A DNA stretch of 64,000 nt from Endothia cerciana (lineage: Eukaryota > Ascomycota > Sordariomycetes > Diaporthales > Cryphonectriaceae). A program made the translations under genes and the position numbers. The notes under the pieces were generated by a model. It worked only from the letters and a program-made list of their open reading frames with translations, made no database searches and was not told the origin of the DNA. This document shows positions 57,801 to 64,000 of this stretch, in pieces. Numbering within the stretch: position 1 is the stretch's first letter; every line of letters starts with the position of its first letter. The stretch covers positions 62,001 through 126,000 of the forward strand of contig JALRMH010000036.1 in NCBI GenBank assembly GCA_026119935.1, written 5' to 3'.

Positions 57801-59500
57801 CGTGTGTCTGGTGACTGGTTCCGCGCGATCTTTAAGCAAAATAAGAGCTCTCCGTTGCCAGAGAGCCGGCGCTCTCTCGTCCGTCACCGCTCACTCTGCA
57901 GTGTCACGTTACGTTGAAGGCACAGAGTCTCGCGCTCGCTCCTAGGTACGGCCCCATCCTGGTGCCTGGCTACTCTCTGCCCGGCGTTGACGGTCCAGCG
58001 CCAACGAGCATATTTCGACCTATCGCCAGCGTCACGGGTAGGCTCAATGTCGAGCGTTGTCGAACTGCTCCACATGCCAGCCTGCCGTCGCTTGTCCAGA
58101 GCATCGGCTTGTACTCTGAGTGTACGCTTACACAAGGCTGTTCGCCTCGCCGAGTATGTGTGCCACCAGATGTCTCAATATATTAATGAAAAAGAAAGAA
58201 AGTCGCATGGGAGACAGGTGCCCGGGATGTGGGACTCGCTTCAACGTGAGCCGCTGCAGCCGCCCGCCATGTGCGCTCAATCCGTGCGACAGCGTCAAGA
58301 TCCCGGAGATCCTACTCTACGATTCCAGATGCATGGTCAACGGCGACGTAGCGCCTTCAATGTTGATCCCTATGCCCCGGACGAAATCTCCTAGACGCAG
58401 GCCCCGCCAATTTTCTCGGCTTCTGCAATTCCTCCAAGATCATCAATGGTTTTGTTATACGGCTCGCGGCTCGCGGCTCGCGTTAGGGGCAGCGGCGTCG
58501 ACAACGACTTAGCGCTGCGGAGTTCAGCCCTGCCGGTACAGGGACTAAACGCCCTCAAGGTCATGCTACCAGGAGCGAGATCAGCGGTGGATGATGATTT
58601 TTTTTTCTCTCTGCTTTTTGGTGACCAAATTATTCAGGACTCATTGGGTCTCCAACAGCAGACAGAAACATATCATTTCCCACTGTTGAGCTTGTCCGCT
58701 GAGGTAGTCAAAGCCATCCGGGTCAAAATCGTACCAGACACGGAGCTGTTTACGGAACCATCCCGGTTGTGCCGCCACGTTTGCAGGAGATGGATATCGG
58801 CCCAGGGACCAACTCTGTCAATCCTGCCTGAGCCAATGGTGACCTGAAGGCCAAGAACCTCTCGGCCAACCGACTGCATGACAGGCGTCCATCACTCATG
58901 AGAATTGTTCTCAATTGAAGCTTGGCATCGACTAGAGGATTCACCGCTCTGTATGGGTCCTTCAAAGTGGCAGTGATTGATCCAACTTATGCAGGCCAAG
59001 CCCTCCATCTGCAGGGACCCCGTGTTTCGACCCCTCAGCCCCAGAGGACATTACATAGTACCATGGCAGCGAGCTTGTAACGAGGGGCAACGCATACGGT
59101 CACTGATGAGTTGGCGTCAGAGCGGAGTGAGCAATATTGTCTGCTACACACCAAAAATCCCTCCTCTTTGAATGCAATCTGTCCTCCCATGAGCATCAAA
59201 GGCATGTCTTGTTCTTGATCACTCTTCTTGGAGCATTCTTATCGTTGACCATATCTATCTTCCTGGCCGAGGCCCAGCCAACTTGCCTGTGAAGATCTCA
59301 GGCGAAGCTTCGTGGAGACGCGAGTTTGCGTGGGGCCACCCCTGACTCTGACCTCACAGATATACACAGCATCGCCCCACAACACCGACCGGGCGACACG
59401 TCTACAGAGTATAAACAGGCACGTCCTTACGTCTGTTTACTTTCAGACCTCCGTTCTCTGTCAGCTCTAACCAGCACAATCTGCAGAAGGAAATCTCAAC
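54862..59500. other. 4.6 kb region without a clear gene; possible decayed coding traces
   Basis: No frame here could be extended by splicing into a convincing gene. G14 lies at 55034-55047 and C12 at 56530-56541. Two minus-strand pieces look protein-like rather than random: 56888-57202 (with DEDDLKLFMPPETQMRVG and SPLIFVRSYHDLRQQ) and about 58636-58809 (with KQLRVWYDFDPDGFDYLS). Each ends in frame breaks, so they may be remnants of old genes or exons of a gene I could not assemble. Confidence 0.45.
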
Positions 59501-62500
59501 ATGGACGTTTTTCGTAAGCTTGAGCAGGGCATCGCCGGCCTCTTCAGCTCCGAGGGGGAGAAGCACTCGCACACCCACCAGGGTGAGGTGTGCCATGAGC
59601 TCCACGTCGAGCACAAGGACAACCGCTTCCAGAGCTTTGCGCCGCAGACGTCCGGCCATGTCAAGTGGCATGTGGACGGGTGCTCGTATTTCTGGGCTGT
59701 GTCGGAGGCTCTCGAACGTAAGTTCTCGCATATTACTTGTTTGATGTGAAATTGTCTCGAGACTCCTCCGTCGGAAATGTGACGGTACTCAGCTGATGTT
59801 ATACGTGACCACAGAGGCCCGAGAGAGCATCTACATTCTGGACTGGTGGCTGTCCCCTGAGCTGTACCTCCGCCGGCCTCCGGCGAAGAACAACAAGTAC
59901 CGCCTTGACCACATGCTGCAGGCCGCTGCCGAGCGAGGTGTTGATGTCAGGATCATTGTCTTCAAGGAGGTCGAGCAGGCCTTGACCTGTAAGTGATCCG
60001 CGACCATCATACTTGGGATTTACCAGCTGACATCTTTACTACTTAGTGAACTCTGAGGTAAGGCAAAGTTCTTACCCGACCGTATGATGCTTTCGCTGAC
60101 CTGTGATTCTTTAGCACACCAAAAAACACTTGGAGGGTCTACACGAGAATATCAAGGTGTTTCGCCACCCCGATCACTCTATTTCCGAACAGGACATCAG
60201 CGCCGAGTTCAAGACTGCGTTCGCCAACCTGTCACAAGGCGCCTTCAGCCTGTCGAAGCTGTCCAAGGATGCGCTGAAGACGCTCTATGGAACCAGTGAC
60301 GATGTTGTGCTCTTCTGGTCTCACCACGAGAAGCTCTGCGTCGTGGACAGGAAGGTTGCTTTTATGGGCGGTCTCGACGCCTGTGAGTCATTCAAATGCC
60401 ATACTGGACGTCGTTAACCTGTATGCTGACTCTCATGCAAGGCTATGGTCGCTGGGATACCAACAGCCACCCCATTGCTGATGCTCACCCTGGCAATGTG
60501 GATGCCATCATCTTCCCTGGTCAGGACTTTAACAATGCTCGTATCTATGACTTTGAAGGCGTCGACAAATGGGAGCAGAACAAGCGTAAGATTGTCCGGT
60601 GCCGTATCCATGTTGACGGAGAATGTTGCTCACAATGAAGCAGTCGACCGCACCAAGTACTCGCGGATGGGCTGGTCCGACATTAGCATCTCCATGACCG
60701 GGCCCATCGTCAACAGCACAGTGTACCACTTCGAAGACCGATGGTATGTGTCAATTTCCACGGCCTTGGTTCGCACAGATTATTGATACTTCCAAGGAAC
60801 TACATTTTCGGCCAGAAGTATAACACCGATGAGTTGAAAACCAAATACCACAAGTTTGAACAGGCTATCCACCATGCTCCTCCCTCAGAGAGACTCTGGG
60901 ACCAAGGAGAGCGGGAGGCCGGTGAGATGTTCGGAGGCCTTCAACGTCACTTTACTAGGCACTTTGGACGTATTTGGGGTGAAGAGCAGGAGGAGCGCCG
61001 TGAGGACCACGGAGCCCACATTCAGATGTGCCGAAGGTGAGCCACATTCTTTCTCAGGGAGCCATGTGGCGATACGCGTCTAACCCAGACCTCGCAGCTG
61101 CACAGGGTGGTCCGCTGGAAAGCCCACCGAGCACTCCATTGCAAATGCCTACATCGAGGCCATCACGAATGCTCAGAAGTTTGTGTACATCGAGAATCAG
61201 GTTTGTACTCCTAGCGATCGTCGATCACGTGGGTTGCCCGCTGACGGCGCAAAGTTCTTCATCACCGCAACCGACGACGACCAGCACCCGATCGCCAACA
61301 AGATAGGCGCCGCCATCGTCAACCGCATCCTTCGCGCCCATGAGAACCGCGAGGCCTTCCGCGTCATCATCGCCATCCCCGCGGTACCCGCCTTCGCTGG
61401 CGACCTCAAGTCCGACGGCGCCCTCGGCACACGCGCCATCATGGAGTTCCAGTACAAGTCGATCAGCCGCGGCGGGCACTCTATCATAGAGAAGCTGTCG
61501 CAGGGCGGGATCGAGGACCCCTCGCGCTACATATCCTTCTACAACCTGCGCAACTACGACCGCCTCAACGTCTCGTCCACAATGCAGCGCGCGGAACAGG
61601 AGTCGGGCGTGCAGTACGAGGAGGCGCGCCAGGAATTCGACGACGCCGCAGAGAGCGGCTACGACGGCCACTCGCGCAACGAGGAGACGCATGGCCGGCT
61701 GGGCAGCCAGTACCGGCGGTACCAGGACGCGGCGTCGCGCCAGGGCGACCAGACCTGGGACACCATCTCGGCGGCGTACATGGCGGAGGGCCCGGACCTG
61801 AACTCGATCCCGTGGGAGGGCGACGAGCAGGCCGAGCTGGATGCCTTCGTGTCCGAGGAGCTGTACATCCACACCAAATGCCTGATCGCCGACGACAGGC
61901 TCGTCCTCGTCGGCAGCGCCAACCTGAACGACCGCTCGCAGCTCGGCACGCACGACTCCGAGATCGCCGTCGTCATCGAGGACCCCACGCCCGTGCGCTC
62001 CGAGATGAACGGCGAGCCGTGGACCGCGTCCAAGTTCGCCGCCAGCCTGCGCCGCCAGCTGTTCCGCAAGCACCTGGGCCTCCTGCCCGACCAGCGGTGG
62101 GACAGGCCCGACGCCAACTTCCAGCCGGTGAGCAGGTCCCCGAACGAGTACGACTGGGACTCGGCGGCCGACCGCCTGGTGGTGGACCCCATGAGCGAGG
62201 ACTTCGACCGGCTGTGGCGCGGCACGGCGCGCACTAACACCGAGGTGTTCAGCAAGGCGTTCCACAATGTGCCCAACGACGTCATCCGCACGTGGGACGA
62301 CTATGATAACTTCTTCAGCAAGTACTTCATCATCCCCGGGTCGGACGAGGAGAAGAAGCTGAAGGAGGGAGACGAAGACGAGAAGAAAGAACTGGCCGGG
62401 AAGGTGCCCTATGGCCATATCGTCAGGGAGGAGTTCCCCGGTGGTGTCCAGGAGGTCAAGGAGTGGCTCGGCCGGGTAAGGGGTACGCTGGTGGAGATGC

Positions 62501-62583
62501 CACTGGACTTTTTGGTGGATGTCAAGGACATCGCCAAGTCCGGACTGGAGCTCAACGGGTTCACGGATGAGATCTACACTTAG
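59501..62583 (+). CDS. Phospholipase D, two HKD motifs (861 aa)
   Basis: Nine exons: 59501-59717, 59815-59988, 60047-60057, 60115-60382, 60442-60585, 60644-60743, 60797-61036, 61098-61200 and 61255-62583; all introns are GT-AG, 53-97 nt, and the joins give one frame. The third exon is 11 nt. PLD cleaves phosphatidylcholine-type lipids to phosphatidate and the free head group. Seen: GHVKWHVDGCSYFWAVSEAL, YILDWWLSPELYLRRPP, first HKD motif HEKLCVVD (His205, Lys207, Asp212) followed by GGLD, the RSCTGWSAG and FVYIENQFF elements, and second HKD motif HTKCLIAD (His625, Lys627, Asp632) followed by GSANLNDRS. There is no PX or PH domain and no C2 domain, so it is the short fungal form rather than a full Spo14-type enzyme. 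Membrane association is presumably peripheral. Confidence 0.96.
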
Positions 62584-63274
62584 TGCGGGCTTGCCTGCGT
62601 GCTTCCCGCCTTGTCGCGGTTGGCGATCGTGAAGTTCCAGCTTGCGTACATAGATATTGGTTTCCGTTGGTTCGCGAACACCACTCCTGCCGATGTCTCA
62701 CGGATTCACACGTCCCCGGGGTGAAATTCTGTGCTTTTGACTCCGAGAACGTCGGTGCCGGTGGTATCTCACTGCTTTATATTGAAGCCTTCGTCAAACT
62801 CCTAAAATTTGAAACGCTGGACGCCGCAGACAAACCTGAACACGTTCTCCTGCTGATGTTCGTATAGTCTCGTACCGAACAAAGAAACAAGAATCATATT
62901 AGTATGCATACCCTCCTTAGCGTGCCGACTTGGGTATCCTGTCGGTCGCTTCTCGTTGATGATTCCCATACAGCCAACCTGCCGCATTCCTCAACCCCGG
63001 ACGCTGCCGATGGCTGAATGAATCGTGAGCCGCCCCATATACCGTGATCATGCCCGTACCTCAGAGACCAGGCCCAGACTGATGGCCCGTTGTGTATCAC
63101 ATGTACGGGCATGACGCTTAAATATACAAACATATAGAACATGTGGCTCTCACGTTTGCGGCCGTGAAAAAGCGTTCTTGGCCTACCCAAATTGCTGGCT
63201 GAGCATGCTCGTCATATAACTGCCAGGAACTTTTACCTTTGTCAGTCGGGTCCATCTCATTCGCCTCCATCACC
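62584..63274. other. Convergent intergenic region
   Basis: This 691-nt stretch separates the 3' ends of the phospholipase D and the PDI-like gene. No gene or repeat seen; it should hold both 3' untranslated regions. Confidence 0.55.
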
Positions 63275-64000
63275 TCAGTCCGTTTTGCCGTTGGCGTTAG
63301 AGCCGAGGAGCGGTGCCTTGAAGTCATCGTTCAGGAAAAGCTTATTAGCTCTCCTCCTGCCGAAACGCCCGCGGAACCATGATGCCGAGCCCAGAAGCAG
63401 GCCAGCGACGCAGCCGATAGTGAGGTATGGATGCTCGGAGAAGGTCACCCGCATGTCGAAAAAGATCTTCTCAAAGCTCGATATCGTCAGCTTGGGCTTG
63501 ATCTTCGGAGGCTGTGCCGTGACCTTATTGATGGTCTCCAGAATCGAGGTACGCGACGGGACAATGTAATTCCCGGTGCTGGTCTGGTCCCAGTAGCGGC
63601 GGTTCTGGAGCTGGATTAGCGAGGAAAGCCACGGTACCAGTGGCAACCAACTGAATACTCACATCCTCATCGTTGATAATGACCCTCTCGCCATCCTTGA
63701 CGTCGATACCATAAGTGGTCCTGATCCATCTCTGCCAGAAAACACCGTCGACCCAGGCGAATGCGACCTCCTTGCGGTCTGCACGATCCATGTTCACATG
63801 GATGCTCTTGGCAGCCCTGAGGGCCCTCTGATCGCCACGGTCTTCAGCCTCCTCGATGCGCAGCTGCTTAGCATCGCGGAGCTCCTGGCGTTCGAGCTGG
63901 AAAAGTTGTATCTGCTTGTCCATCCACTCACTGGCCGCGCTCTTCATCTCCCTGATGGCACCTGAGAACGACTCCTGATCTTGCCTATTGATGATTCCGA
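63275..64000 (-). CDS. ER thioredoxin/PDI-like membrane protein, C-terminal part (partial)
   Basis: Last two visible exons: 63663 to beyond 64000, and 63275-63604 (58-nt intron, GAT|GTGAGT...TCCAG, phase 0). The 5' part lies outside the window; the frame is open at the edge with no need for a start at 63947. Seen: a charged helix (EWMDKQIQLFQLERQELRDAK class), then VAFAWVDGVFWQRWIRTTYG, VKDGERVIINDEDNRRYWD and GNYIVPSRTSILETI, which read like the last thioredoxin-fold domain of fungal PDI-like proteins; then a transmembrane helix (YLTIGCVAGLLLGSASWF) and the basic tail RGRFGRRR. The catalytic CXXC would lie in the missing part, so the family call is moderate. Confidence 0.6.

Overview
The window is nuclear DNA from a filamentous ascomycete (Pezizomycotina, probably a Sordariomycete; the class is an inference). 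The signs are short introns, mostly 49-126 nt, with GTANGT donors and CTNAC branch points; fungal-specific families (Spo7, END3, a DUF2985-type membrane protein, GPI-anchored surface glycoprotein, Kelch transmembrane protein, plant-type phospholipase D); and long gene-poor spacers full of microsatellites and poly(G)/poly(C) tracts. I support 18 protein genes, one of them cut by the right edge. I found no tRNA, rRNA, CRISPR array or recognisable transposon. Gene models were built by hand by joining reading frames at splice sites, and every join was checked for phase.

Left part (1-15.4 kb): about 2.8 kb without a gene; a tiny two-exon hypothetical gene (2768-3036); a glyoxalase/VOC-fold gene (3239-3706, minus); a Baeyer-Villiger-type flavin monooxygenase (4934-6860); the ribosome-biogenesis factor ESF1 (7955-10096); an IFI6/IFI27 (ISG12)-like small membrane protein (10745-11357); and a four-segment DUF2985-like membrane protein (13399-15383).

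Middle (16-30 kb): two surface-protein genes flank a 4.9 kb gene-free stretch. The first (16156-22074, minus) is the outstanding object of the window: a secreted, Ser/Thr-rich, GPI-anchored glycoprotein split into 24 exons. Several exons are only 24-36 nt, and part of the gene arose by tandem duplication of whole exon-plus-intron units, two of whose 60-nt introns are identical. The second (26984-29910) is a Kelch-type ectodomain with one transmembrane helix and a long cytoplasmic tail.

Next (31-37 kb): a divergent pair of phospholipid genes, a mitochondrial cardiolipin-lipase (Cld1/ABHD5)-like hydrolase (31111-32848, minus) and Spo7 (33986-35302), then a STYX-like dual-specificity phosphatase (36218-37228). 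A 1959-residue, largely disordered AT-hook protein fills 39675-45687.

Right part (46-64 kb): END3 (46596-47926) faces tail-to-tail an O-fucosyltransferase-like type II membrane protein (48031-49812, minus). These are followed by an AIFM2/FSP1-like oxidoreductase (50405-51712, minus), a spacer with an N gap inside CTC repeats, a GNAT acetyltransferase (54228-54861, minus), 4.6 kb without a clear gene, a nine-exon phospholipase D with an 11-nt exon (59501-62583), and the 3' part of an ER thioredoxin/PDI-like gene that leaves the window. Shared themes are lipid metabolism (Cld1-like, Spo7, PLD) and the cell surface (glycoprotein, Kelch protein, END3). Three of about 51 inferred introns are of the rare GC-AG type.
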